Source: Limosilactobacillus reuteri | GTDB taxonomy: Bacteria; Bacillota; Bacilli; Lactobacillales; Lactobacillaceae | Assembly: GCF_034259105.1 (NCBI RefSeq) | Contig: NZ_CP139478.1 | Location: 1,725,001-1,789,000, forward strand | DNA: 64,000 nt | Reading direction: 5' to 3' | Shown: positions 28,403-36,938 of the stretch, piece by piece | Layout of the letters: each line of letters opens with the position of its first letter | How positions within the stretch are numbered: position 1 is the first letter of the stretch | Notes under the pieces: generated by a model | What the model saw: the letters and a program-made list of their open reading frames with translations, nothing else | The model's database searches: none | What the model was told of the DNA's origin: nothing | Position numbers and translations under genes: made by a program

Positions 28403-29509
28403 ATGCAAATTAAAGCTGCTGTTGCAACTAATCCTAACGCTGATTTAGAGATTCAAACCGTCGAATTGGATGAACCAAAAGAAAATGAAGTATTAGTAAA
28501 AATTGCTTCAACAGGTTTTTGTCATACAGATATTGTTGGTCGAAGCGGTGCCACTACTCCTCTCCCCGTTGTCCTCGGGCATGAAGGTGCGGGCGTCGTT
28601 CAAAAAGTGGGAGCTAACGTTACGGACGTTAACCCCGGCGACCATGTTGTTCTGTCATTTAGCTACTGTGGCCATTGCTATAACTGTACTCATAATCATC
28701 AAGACTTATGCGAAAACTTCAATCAGCTAAACTTTGAAGGAAAAACCTATGATGGTACTCACCGCCTGCATTTAGATGATGGAACACCCGTCAGTGTCTT
28801 TTTTGGTCAGTCTTCCTTTGCAACATATGTAACAGCCAATGTCAATAATATTGTTAAAGTTGATCAAGATGTTGATCTTAACTTATTAGGGCCACTCGGT
28901 TTTGGAATGCAAACAGGTGCTGGAACCGTTCTAAATTATATTAAACCTGCTCCTGAAGATGCAATTGCCGTTTTCGGTGCTGGTGCTGTTGGCTTAGCCG
29001 CAATTATGACTGTTAAAATCGCTGGAGTTAAACACATTATTGCGATCAATCGTAACGGTAACCACCTTGACCTGGTAAAGGAATTGGGCGCTACTGAAAC
29101 AATTAATAACACGGCTGAAGATCCCGTCAAAGCAATTAAGGAAATCGTTCCGCGTGGTGTAACTTATGCAATCGATACTACCGGAAACACCGGTGTAATT
29201 AAGTCAGCAATTGATAGTCTTGCCACCGCTGGAGAATGTGTCCTCTTAGGAGTTGGCGGCGATATTACCTTAAACTTAATGAATGATATCTTATCAGAAT
29301 CTAAGAAAATCTCTGGGGTTGTCGAAGGAGATAGCAATCCCCAAGAGTTTATTCCTCAACTAGTTAAGTACTACAAGCAAGGCAAGTTCCCCCTTGATAA
29401 GCTTGTTAAGTACTACGATTTTGCTGATATTAACCAAGTTATCGCTGACTCAACAAACGGAAAGGTTATTAAGCCAATCATCAAAATTGATCCTGAATTA
29501 GCTAAATAA
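28403..29509 (+). CDS. Zinc-dependent NAD(P) alcohol dehydrogenase (AdhB/aryl-alcohol type)
   Basis: This is a medium-chain dehydrogenase, 368 residues. The catalytic zinc ligands are visible (GFCHTDI and GHEGAGVV), as is the structural zinc lobe CGHCYNCTHNHQDLC. The Rossmann motif is AVFGAGAVGLAAI. The gene has a strong ribosome site (AAAGGAAG) and is followed after 17 bases by a low-molecular-weight phosphatase gene, with which it may be cotranscribed. Divergent LysR control is likely. Benzyl-alcohol or other aryl/alkyl alcohol substrates are possible, but sequence alone does not decide. Confidence 0.9.
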   Translation: MQIKAAVATNPNADLEIQTVELDEPKENEVLVKIASTGFCHTDIVGRSGATTPLPVVLGHEGAGVVQKVGANVTDVNPGDHVVLSFSYCGHCYNCTHNHQDLCENFNQLNFEGKTYDGTHRLHLDDGTPVSVFFGQSSFATYVTANVNNIVKVDQDVDLNLLGPLGFGMQTGAGTVLNYIKPAPEDAIAVFGAGAVGLAAIMTVKIAGVKHIIAINRNGNHLDLVKELGATETINNTAEDPVKAIKEIVPRGVTYAIDTTGNTGVIKSAIDSLATAGECVLLGVGGDITLNLMNDILSESKKISGVVEGDSNPQEFIPQLVKYYKQGKFPLDKLVKYYDFADINQVIADSTNGKVIKPIIKIDPELAK

Positions 29510-29526
29510 TTAGGTGGAGTGTTTTT

Positions 29527-29991
29527 ATGAAAGTAATTTTTGTTTGCCTTGGTAATATTTGCCGCTCACCAATGGCGGAAGCAATGTTCAAAAAAATGGT
29601 TGCAGAAGCTGGCCTTGCTGATCAAATTACTATTGATTCAGCCGGAACAAGTAACATTGCTGAAGGTTCACCTGCTGATAGTCGAACAAAAGCCATTCTC
29701 GATAAATATCACATTAAAGACGACGGAATGATTGCCCGTCAATTGCAGGACAGGGATTATTATGATGCCGATTATATTATCGCAATGGATCAGATGAATG
29801 TCCGGGACGCAAAAGATATGGCACCAGCTGGGTTAGAAAATAAGGTTCATGGAATCTTTGAAGCTACCCCAGGAAAAGAAAATTGCTATATCGTTGACCC
29901 CTGGATCACTCACCGATTCCAAGATACCTATGATAGCTTAAGTGAAGCTCTCCCCAATTGGCTTGCTAAGCTAAAGAAGGAAATTAAATAA
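29527..29991 (+). CDS. Low-molecular-weight protein tyrosine phosphatase
   Basis: The 154-residue product has the P-loop CLGNICRSPMAEAMF (C-x5-R-S) at residues 7-21 and a DPW motif (IVDPWITHRFQDTYD) carrying the general-acid Asp. These define the LMW-PTP family, which acts on phosphotyrosine or phosphoarginine proteins. The ribosome site is GGTGGAG. A terminator follows its stop and an intron sits immediately behind that terminator. Confidence 0.93.
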   Translation: MKVIFVCLGNICRSPMAEAMFKKMVAEAGLADQITIDSAGTSNIAEGSPADSRTKAILDKYHIKDDGMIARQLQDRDYYDADYIIAMDQMNVRDAKDMAPAGLENKVHGIFEATPGKENCYIVDPWITHRFQDTYDSLSEALPNWLAKLKKEIK

Positions 29992-30000
29992 CTGTTTATC

Positions 30001-30038
30001 AAAAAACACGCCTGAAAATTTCAGCCGTGTTTTTTCTT
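30001..30038 (+). terminator. Terminator of the adh-phosphatase transcript, target of the intron
   Basis: AAAACACGCCTGAAAA pairs with TTTCAGCCGTGTTTTTT. The T-run ends TTTTTTCTT and the intron's 5' end GTGCG follows directly. Confidence 0.88.
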
Positions 30039-31948
30039 GTGCGCCCGGCATGGGTATTAGCTAGGTGGTGAAAGTCCGCTATGGGCCGTAGTAGTCGGAA
30101 CCATGAGCTGAGGACAAGGGTGTCCACCGTGAGGTGGAATCTGAAGGAAGTCTAAGGCAAAGTACTGCATCGATGAACAAGAAGTAGCTATAAGGCTGGA
30201 ATTAACTGGATAAGGCTGCTAGACAAGTTGAAGTCCAATACTACTCGAAGTTGGTCTCAGTAAAGCTAACGATGACATGGTACGAAAGCTAATATTCTTA
30301 CCCGGGGAGATCTGGCCTACACGTTTCCGACAAGAGGAATAAGTTTAATTTCCACAGAAACAAGCGGTGCAGTGATGCAGTGTTGAGTAAGCCAGAAGTC
30401 AGCCGAGGTCATAGTAGTTTGAATAATCAGATGAAGGACTGAACGACAATAACTTGTAACTTATATCGGAGGTGTAATCAGGTGCGACAATCGCAGAAAA
30501 CAGAACAACAAGCTGACCGCTTGTCGAGGATAGGTTTGGAAAACCGAAAGTACACAAGGGCGCGTAGTACCGGTTATGGTGAAGGTAAAGGTATGAGTGT
30601 CACTATCCAAGACCTGGTCTTGGATCGCAATAACCTTAATCAGGCTTATTTGCGAGTTAAGAGAAATAAAGGAGCAGCAGGCGTTGACGATATGACAGTC
30701 AATGACCTTCTGCCATATCTCAGAGAAAATAAGACGGAACTGATCGCTAGTTTGCGTGAGGGCAAGTATAAACCAGCTCCAGTCAAACGGGTAGAAATTC
30801 CGAAGCCTAATGGTGGAGTAAGAAGACTTGGAATACCAACGGTGGTGGACCGAATGGTTCAACAAGCTGTAGCCCAAATTCTTACGCCTATCTTTGAGCG
30901 TATTTTCTCTGATAATAGCTTTGGCTTCCGTCCCCACCGTGGGGCCCATGACGCTATTTCAAAAGTAGTAGATCTTTATAATCAAGGTTATCGAAGAGTT
31001 GTCGACTTAGACCTAAAAGCCTATTTTGATAACGTTAATCATGACTTGATGATTAAGTATCTCCAACAATATATTGATGACCCATGGACACTAAGACTCA
31101 TTCGTAAGTTTCTAACTAGCGGAGTCTTAGACCATGGGCTTTTCGCTAAGAGTGAAAAAGGAACCCCACAAGGAGGGCCATTGTCACCACTACTGGCGAA
31201 CATCTATCTAAATGAGTTGGACGAAGAGTTGACTAGACGTGGTCACCACTTTGTGCGCTATGCGGATGATTGTAACATCTATGTTAAAAGTCAACGAGCC
31301 GGAGAACGAGTAATGCGAAGCATTACCCAGTTTCTAGAAAAGCGCTTGAAAGTTAAAGTGAACCCAGATAAAACCAAAGTCGGTAGCCCGCTACGGTTGA
31401 AGTTTCTTGGCTTTTCGTTGGGTGTAGACCACAATGGGGCCTACGCCCGTCCAGCTAAACAATCGCAACAACGAGTAAAGAAAGCACTGAAGTTATTAAC
31501 TAAACGTAATCGTGGAATATCTCTGACAAGAATGTTTGAAGAAATTCATCGAAAAATGCGTGGGTGGCTTCAGTACTACTCAATTGGGAAACTAACTAAC
31601 TTTATTCAACGCCTTGACAAGTGGTTGAGGGTCCGAATAAGGCAGTATATTTGGAAGCAATGGAAAAAGTTTAAAACTAAGGTAACTAACTTACAGAAGT
31701 TGGGGCTGCCCCAGCATGATGCATATGTCTTCGCTAGTACCCGAAAGGGCTACTGGCGAACTGCACATAGTAAGACCTTGAGCTATTCTCTAACTAATAG
31801 AAAACTGGAACAACTCGGACTTATGAATATGTCCAAGACGCTCCAGTCAATTCAATGTGATTAAGTTGTCGAACCGCCGTATACGGAACCGTACGTACGG
31901 TGGTGTGAGAGGTCGATAATTGAACTAATCAATTATCTCCTACTCGAT
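30039..31948 (+). mobile_element. Group II intron (bacterial class C-like) with encoded maturase
   Basis: The element begins GTGCGCCC at 30039, the canonical group II 5' end. About 440 bases of structured RNA precede the reverse-transcriptase gene. After its stop, GAACCGCCGTATACGGAACC and the following GTACGGT form domain V, and a short AT-rich stem (AATTGA/TCAATT) forms domain VI before the probable end near CGAT at 31948. Insertion directly behind an intrinsic terminator and an encoded protein without HNH endonuclease fit class C introns. The exact 3' boundary is uncertain by a few bases. Confidence 0.85.
30482..31864 (+). CDS. ltrA: Group II intron reverse transcriptase/maturase
   Basis: The 460-residue protein copies and helps splice its host intron. 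It starts at GTG 30482 behind GGAGG. Reverse-transcriptase blocks appear in order: RRLGIPTVVDRMVQQAV, SFGFRPHRGAHDAI, VDLDLKAYFDNVNHD, GTPQGGPLSPLLANIYL, FVRYADDCNIY (catalytic YADD) and FLGFSLG. A maturase X region follows (MRGWLQYYSIGKL). There is no HNH endonuclease domain. The catalytic residues are complete, so the intron may be active. Confidence 0.95.
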   Translation: MRQSQKTEQQADRLSRIGLENRKYTRARSTGYGEGKGMSVTIQDLVLDRNNLNQAYLRVKRNKGAAGVDDMTVNDLLPYLRENKTELIASLREGKYKPAPVKRVEIPKPNGGVRRLGIPTVVDRMVQQAVAQILTPIFERIFSDNSFGFRPHRGAHDAISKVVDLYNQGYRRVVDLDLKAYFDNVNHDLMIKYLQQYIDDPWTLRLIRKFLTSGVLDHGLFAKSEKGTPQGGPLSPLLANIYLNELDEELTRRGHHFVRYADDCNIYVKSQRAGERVMRSITQFLEKRLKVKVNPDKTKVGSPLRLKFLGFSLGVDHNGAYARPAKQSQQRVKKALKLLTKRNRGISLTRMFEEIHRKMRGWLQYYSIGKLTNFIQRLDKWLRVRIRQYIWKQWKKFKTKVTNLQKLGLPQHDAYVFASTRKGYWRTAHSKTLSYSLTNRKLEQLGLMNMSKTLQSIQCD

Positions 31949-31949
31949 T

Positions 31950-32992
31950 TTATTGGTAATTAAGATCGTCAAACTTCTTATCAGCGTTTTGTTGCGCCAT
32001 ATCCTTTGATTGGTAGTAAACAGCATCTACCCAATTTCCGGCACCCCCGGCTGATACAAGAACTTTAACCTGCTTTCCATCGATTGTTTCGGTCTTAACA
32101 GTATATGATGAACCGTCACCGGCATTTTGAACCCAACCACGGATATTTAACCATCGTGATCCATCCATGTTAAAGAAGCTGGCTTTCCCCCAGTTCTTAG
32201 TAGCGTTTTGGATTCCTTCGTTAGTATAGTTATCCTCGTCTTCACCCCACTCAGAATCCTGTTTAAAGAGTTGAGTTGTTGTACTGCTATTCTCGCCACT
32301 GTAGGTAAAGGTATGAGGACCAAATGTTATTGTTGAATCAGCATCATTATCTGTCGAATACCATGTTCCCTGCATTTCACTTGGAACATCAATAGTACCA
32401 CTGCGGCCATACTTATGATCATTGCCAGAATTACTGGTGCTTGCTGAGGAATTGCTATCCCCACTGCGCTTATCGACTACCTGTGCCTTAGCAGCTAAGT
32501 CATTAACGAGCTTTCCCTGACCTTCTTGATTAACATAATTGGCCATTTCTGACTTTGAGATTGTGGCGAGTTTAGTACTCTTTTGATTTTCCTTGACATT
32601 TTGGTAGATGTTTACATCATCGTTATTAACAGTGTAAACCAAGCCCTGTGACTTTCCACCAGCAGTCACATCGTAAGCTACTCCTTGTCCTCCATCACTC
32701 AATTGGTATTTAGAACTTGGGTAAAGATTTACCTGCAATCCCTCTTTTTGCGCTTCTTTAGCCATGGCAGCCCAATTCCCACCATAACGAAGGCCACAAT
32801 ACGTACTAATCAAACTAACAGCTTCTTGGGGGCTCATGTTATCACTATTAACTTTCACATTACTTTTAGCCACTAATAAACTACTGCTTGAGGCAGATGA
32901 AGAATTAGCCGCTTTATTGTTAGCCTGATTTCCACAACCAGCTAATAATAGGCCATCCCCGTAACCATTAAAAATCCTATTTTCTTATTCAT
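31950..32992 (-). pseudogene. Secreted lipoprotein with frameshifted signal peptide
   Basis: The body of the gene (31950-32873 open) encodes a Ser/Asn-rich extracellular protein of unknown function with a C-terminal beta-rich part (GTWYSTDNDADSTITFG). An ATG with a strong ribosome site (AGGAG) at 32992 starts a signal peptide, MNKKIGFLMVTGMA, which then runs into TAG. One base further the frame reads LLLAGCGNQANNKA, a perfect lipobox that joins the body. A single lost base near 32958 explains this. Any product started downstream would stay in the cytoplasm. The group II intron ends two bases past its stop. Confidence 0.85.
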
Positions 32993-33007
32993 ATTAATAT
33001 ACTCCTA

Positions 33008-33050
33008 TAAAAAAATGAGGCTGGAGAAAACAAAAATTTTCTCCAGCCTC
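33008..33050 (-). terminator. GAGGCTG-type terminator of efp and of the dispersed repeat
   Basis: On the minus strand GAGGCTGGAGAAAA pairs with TTTTCTCCAGCCTC and is followed by A-to-T-run TTTTTTT. It forms the 3' end of the dispersed repeat copy at 33051-33188. Confidence 0.85.
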
Positions 33051-33188
33051 AACTGTTTTTATGAACAATAGTAAGATAACATGGAAAATAACCACAAGGC
33101 TCAGGTCTAAGTACGGACGATAATTGCCGTGCTAATCGCCGTCCTAGCTTAGTCCACCGCCTTGTCGAGGGGGTTATTTCCCACTTCC
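33051..33188 (-). repeat. Dispersed structured repeat, copy 1
   Basis: About 135 bases, on the minus strand, closely related to 40203-40351 and 60484-60631. Outer arms GAAATAACC/GGTTATTTTC and ACAAGGC/GCCTTGT pair, and an inner stem GGACG/CGTCC lies within. It sits directly downstream of efp and leads into a terminator, so here it would be a 3' untranslated region. Confidence 0.8.
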
Positions 33189-33196
33189 ATATTTAA

Positions 33197-33754
33197 CTAA
33201 GCCCGTGACTTGTAGCTACTATCAGTAGTGTTGATGATTAACTTGTCACCGTTCTTGATAAATGCAGGAACGTTAACAACTAAACCAGTTTCCATCGTGG
33301 CAGGCTTACCACCACCATCGATAGTAGCACCCTTAATCATTGGTTCAGTTTCAGCAACAGTTAATTCAACAGTAGTTGGTAATTCAACACCAATGATGTC
33401 GCCGTTAACAAAGTTTAAGATAACCTTCATGTTTTCAACAAGGTAGTTCTTGTCGTCACCAAGCAAGTCATGGTTTAAACTGTATTGTTCGTAGCTTTCA
33501 AGGTCCATAAATACGGCTGAGTCACCTTCATCATAAAGGTATTGAGCAGAACGCTTGTCAACGTTAACTTGTTCAACCTTTTCAGATGGACGCATAGTAG
33601 TGTGGACAATTGAACCTGAACGGAGGTCTTGGATGTCCATTTGCATTAAAGTGTTACCCTTACCAGGCTTGTGGTGGTTGATTTGAAGAACCTTTAATAA
33701 CTTACCGTCACGTTCAAAAACCATACCTTTTTTCAAATCAATTGTTTGAATCAT
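33197..33754 (-). CDS. efp: Translation elongation factor P
   Basis: EF-P enters the ribosomal E site and relieves stalling at proline runs. The 185-residue protein has the three-barrel family pattern, with the loop-I tip HHKPGKGNT containing the Lys that is modified in many bacteria. MRPSEKVEQVNVDKR and the C-terminal TGLVVNVPAFIKNGDKL-type segment are family signatures. The ATG is preceded by AAGGAG. A single gene, followed by the dispersed repeat and terminator. Confidence 0.96.
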   Translation of the reverse strand: MIQTIDLKKGMVFERDGKLLKVLQINHHKPGKGNTLMQMDIQDLRSGSIVHTTMRPSEKVEQVNVDKRSAQYLYDEGDSAVFMDLESYEQYSLNHDLLGDDKNYLVENMKVILNFVNGDIIGVELPTTVELTVAETEPMIKGATIDGGGKPATMETGLVVNVPAFIKNGDKLIINTTDSSYKSRA

Positions 33755-33948
33755 AGTATAAAAACTCCTTCATATAAAACTGAACTCTTTTACCGATTAA
33801 TGGGACTTTGCTTTAAAGCAAGCCTTAATCTTTGGCTTCGTTCCGTGCCGTTAATCATAGATAGTTACCATCTATAATTTACATTCACTGTCTATTGTAT
33901 CACATTCCCTAATCACAACAATAGCAGTTGTTAGGATGTTTTATCAAT

Positions 33949-33998
33949 AAAAAACTGTCTGCCTATTTCATAATTTTCAATAGACAAACAGCTTTTTT
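33949..33998 (-). terminator. Terminator of the PTS-like IIC gene
   Basis: AAAAAGCTGTTTGTCTATTG pairs with the arm containing AATAGGCAGACAGTTTTT; the loop is AAAATTATG. A good T-run follows on the minus strand. Confidence 0.82.
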
Positions 33999-34013
33999 CT
34001 TTGATCGATACTT

Positions 34014-35123
34014 CTAAACTAGCTCAAGATGTAATTGCTTTTCACCGATGAATCCAGCGCGCTTAAGAACAAGGTAAAGAGCAATTGAAAGAACAGCGGG
34101 TACTACCACGCCGAAAACCATGTATGTGCTGAACTGAGCCCAGCCGCGTGATAAGTAAGCAATTGGTGCAATCAAGGAGTTTAGTCCCAATCCTCTTAAG
34201 GTCGATGTTGAACGGAAATCAAACAGAACTGTTGCAATTGGTGCACAAACAGCTGCTGAAACAACCGTTGGAACTAAAAGACAAGGATTGATGAGGAGAT
34301 TGGGAAATTGAACTTTAGGGGTAACAAGTCCTTGGGCGATATTTGCGCCAAGGTTATTTTGCCGAAATGACATCGCAGTAAAACCAACAAATTGAGCAGT
34401 AGTACCGATCAAGGCAGCCGCCGAAGAGATCGGATCAAGCATCAACGCAACGGCCAAGGCTGCAGAAGAGGCAGGCGTCATCAGAAATAGGGCCCACACA
34501 ACGGAAATTACCATTGATCCTAAAACTGGTGAAACTTGCATCGAATGCGCAATGTAGGCGGACACAGCAAGAAGCGCCGGCGTAACAACTGCCGCAACGA
34601 CTAGACCAAAACCGATCCCCACGGCTAACGCACCAAATGGAACAAGAACCATATCAAGTGGCGTCTTTCCAGTTAAATACTTACCGACAAGAACAGCAAC
34701 AAGTGCCACTAAAACAGCAGAAACAGGTTGGCCAGTAGTAAGAACCGATGCTCCCGCTGCCGCCGCAGTTACTTGCCCTGTTGCAGTCATTCCTTTAACC
34801 GCCGTATCAGTAAAATGAACACCATTTGATCCAACGGTAGCCGCTACCATTGATGCAAATGTAACTAATGTATTTGTGTTCATCTGTGAAGCAACCGCAA
34901 CCCCAATAGCAGGCGCTAATAATGCTTGAGCCTCACCACCAATTAGGGTAAGGACATGGATACCTGTCAAGTTACCAATTGTTTGAGTTAATAATCCTCC
35001 TCCTAGAACGACCAAAATAGCATTAGCCACCGCCGCAAAAATTCGATAGGCCACTTCCTTGACCTTTGATGAATTTTGATAAGTTGCATTAGCTTTAGAA
35101 TTGCTAACTCGATTTTCCATCAT
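34014..35123 (-). CDS. PTS-type IIC membrane protein (EIIC-like, orphan)
   Basis: The 369-residue protein is almost entirely hydrophobic with about nine to ten helices, and resembles the PTS EIIC_2 family (domain often annotated as PTS transporter subunit IIC). GGGLLTQTIGNLTG near the N-terminus and SSAALAVALMLDPISSAAAL in the middle are typical repeats of glycine/alanine-rich helices. No IIA or IIB gene lies nearby, so sugar phosphorylation would need partners elsewhere, or the protein may not be a true PTS porter. The ribosome site is AGGAGG. Confidence 0.75.
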   Translation of the reverse strand: MMENRVSNSKANATYQNSSKVKEVAYRIFAAVANAILVVLGGGLLTQTIGNLTGIHVLTLIGGEAQALLAPAIGVAVASQMNTNTLVTFASMVAATVGSNGVHFTDTAVKGMTATGQVTAAAAGASVLTTGQPVSAVLVALVAVLVGKYLTGKTPLDMVLVPFGALAVGIGFGLVVAAVVTPALLAVSAYIAHSMQVSPVLGSMVISVVWALFLMTPASSAALAVALMLDPISSAAALIGTTAQFVGFTAMSFRQNNLGANIAQGLVTPKVQFPNLLINPCLLVPTVVSAAVCAPIATVLFDFRSTSTLRGLGLNSLIAPIAYLSRGWAQFSTYMVFGVVVPAVLSIALYLVLKRAGFIGEKQLHLELV

Positions 35124-35394
35124 TAACGCCTCCTTATAATTTATTTTTAATTAATGATTGTTGTTAGTTTAATCGACTCAGAATTAAAAGTCAATTATAT
35201 TTATAATTGTATTTTAATGTTAATAAAATCTCTTATTTAATAAACATTTCATTCTCAATTACATTAAAAGAAAACCTTTTCATAAAAATATATTAAATTT
35301 TCACTAAAAAGTGATAATTTTATCATTTGTTAATCGTTAAGTATTTCGTTCTTAATATATCACTAGGTAAAGAAATCAATCCTTTATTTAATCA

Positions 35395-36465
35395 CGCCGT
35401 TTGTAAAATTAAGTTAGAAAAATAGAAAAGCCATTTGTGGTAGACTTTTGAATACCCCTAAATAAAAGAAAGGAAACCACAAATGACTTACACCCATCTT
35501 ACCACAAACGAGCTGACAATCATCGCCCATTCTTTCGCGCAAAAGCTTAAAGCGTACCGAGTGGCCCAAATGATTAACCGTTGTGCCGAAACCGTTTATC
35601 GCGTTTATCGTTACCTGGAAACCGGTGCCTCAATTGCCGATTATCAAGATCACTATATGCGCAATAAGCAACGTTGTGGCCGAAAACGTACTCAGTTGTC
35701 ACTGGCTGAACTCACTTATATCAACGACAAAATTGCCCAGGGGTGGACGCCTGATACCATTATTGGGCGCGCTGAGCGCCCAATTAGTTGTAACCGGCGA
35801 ACTCTTTACCGGATGTTTGAACGTAGCCAGTTCGGCTTCGATGTCCGTTCCTTGCCGATGCGAGGTAAGCGGCACCCGAATGGCTATGTCGAGCGCCGCG
35901 GGAAGGCTGGCCAATTGGGGCAAAGTATTCACGAGCGTGCCAAGGACTTTCCGCACTATGCCACTGAATTTGGGCACCTTGAAGCTGATACCGTCCAAGG
36001 CAAAAAGCACCAAGGGGCGGTAATGACCCTGACCGAACGCCAATTGAAGGTCGAAATTGTACTCAATGTGCACGAAAAGACGGCTGATGCGATTAACCAA
36101 CACTTAAGTCAGTGGCTTCGGAAATTCCCGCGGCACTTCTTCAAATCGATTATCTTTGACAACGGAAAAGAATTCGCCGGCTGGCGCGAGATTGCCAATC
36201 AATTTGACCTTCACACTTACTTTGCCGAGGTTGGTGCTCCCAATCAACGAGGGCTGAACGAAAACAACAACGGTCTTTTACGCCGGGATGGCTTAACGAA
36301 ACAGCTAGATTTCCGCAATCTTCCCGATGAATTGGTAACCCAACTGATGAGTAAGCGAAATAACCTGCCCCGTAAATCACTAGGCTATCGAACTCCATAT
36401 GAAGTATTCATGTCTTACGGCACTGATGAGCAACTATTTTCTTTCTAACTTAAATTGACATTTCG
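35395..36465 (+). mobile_element. IS30-family insertion sequence, copy 1
   Basis: A 1071-bp element with imperfect terminal inverted repeats: the left end runs CGCCGTTTG... into TTAAGTTAGAAA, the right end is TTTCTAACTTAA... ending TTTCG. It carries one transposase. The copy at 41494-42564 has the same length, ends and orientation. Flanking duplications are not clear. Confidence 0.88.
35483..36448 (+). CDS. IS30-family transposase
   Basis: The 321-residue DDE transposase has an N-terminal helix-turn-helix (about 1-60) and an integrase-core domain. Catalytic residues are visible: Asp in LEADTVQG, Asp in IIFDNGKEF and Glu in RGLNENNNGLLR. The ribosome site is AAAGGAAA. It differs from the second copy at only about seven residues, so both moved or were copied recently. 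The frame is intact. Confidence 0.95.
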   Translation: MTYTHLTTNELTIIAHSFAQKLKAYRVAQMINRCAETVYRVYRYLETGASIADYQDHYMRNKQRCGRKRTQLSLAELTYINDKIAQGWTPDTIIGRAERPISCNRRTLYRMFERSQFGFDVRSLPMRGKRHPNGYVERRGKAGQLGQSIHERAKDFPHYATEFGHLEADTVQGKKHQGAVMTLTERQLKVEIVLNVHEKTADAINQHLSQWLRKFPRHFFKSIIFDNGKEFAGWREIANQFDLHTYFAEVGAPNQRGLNENNNGLLRRDGLTKQLDFRNLPDELVTQLMSKRNNLPRKSLGYRTPYEVFMSYGTDEQLFSF

Positions 36466-36561
36466 GGGGCCAATAGAATTTATACTTGGCATTGTTAAAA
36501 ACAAAATTAACAAAAAACGAATGGTCGCTTTACGCTTAATCCCATCCGCTACCACAATACA

Positions 36562-36687
36562 TCAGTCATTACTTTTCGTTGTTTCTTTCGGTTGCTTCTT
36601 TGCAAATAAGTGATACACGAGTCGGGCAACCAGTGCTTGTAAAACAATCGTTACTACGCTTTGTGCAAGTTTTCTTACCCATTTCAT
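36562..36687 (-). CDS. Small hydrophobic peptide, 41 residues
   Basis: A short frame from ATG 36687, with ribosome site GGGAG seven bases upstream. The peptide starts MKWVRKLAQSVVTIVLQALV, has one probable amphipathic or membrane helix (about residues 5-28) and a polar, Lys-rich tail. Size and composition recall small membrane peptides, including type I toxins, but no antisense RNA was identified. No family recognised. Confidence 0.5.
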   Translation of the reverse strand: MKWVRKLAQSVVTIVLQALVARLVYHLFAKKQPKETTKSND

Positions 36688-36854
36688 AATTTTAGCTCCC
36701 TTACTTAAATCATGCCTTGTAGTTAAACCTAATCTTCTATCACTTTAATTATACTCGTTTCTTATTAATTTGTTTAATAGAAGTCTTTATCTTAAGATTA
36801 GATAAAATTATTAATTTTCATAATAATCTTCAATTCATCAATATAAACGCACAA

Positions 36855-36893
36855 AAAGCCCTTTTTATTCGATAATTGCGAATAAAAAGGGCT
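36855..36893 (-). terminator. Terminator of the luxS-metQ transcript
   Basis: AAGCCCTTTTTATTCG pairs perfectly with CGAATAAAAAGGGCTT across a seven-base loop, followed by TTTTTG on the minus strand. Confidence 0.9.
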
Positions 36894-36938
36894 TAAAATT
36901 ACCACAATGTTGTCTTTTGGCTAATTATAATTTTATTA

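Noticed and set aside
33051..33188. tRNA or rRNA fragment in the dispersed repeat
   Set aside because: Arms and loop lengths do not fit a cloverleaf, and no T-loop or CCA end is present.
35699..36103. 134-codon minus-strand frames inside both IS30 copies (also 41798-42202)
   Set aside because: Conserved only because the IS copies are nearly identical; antisense to the catalytic domain.
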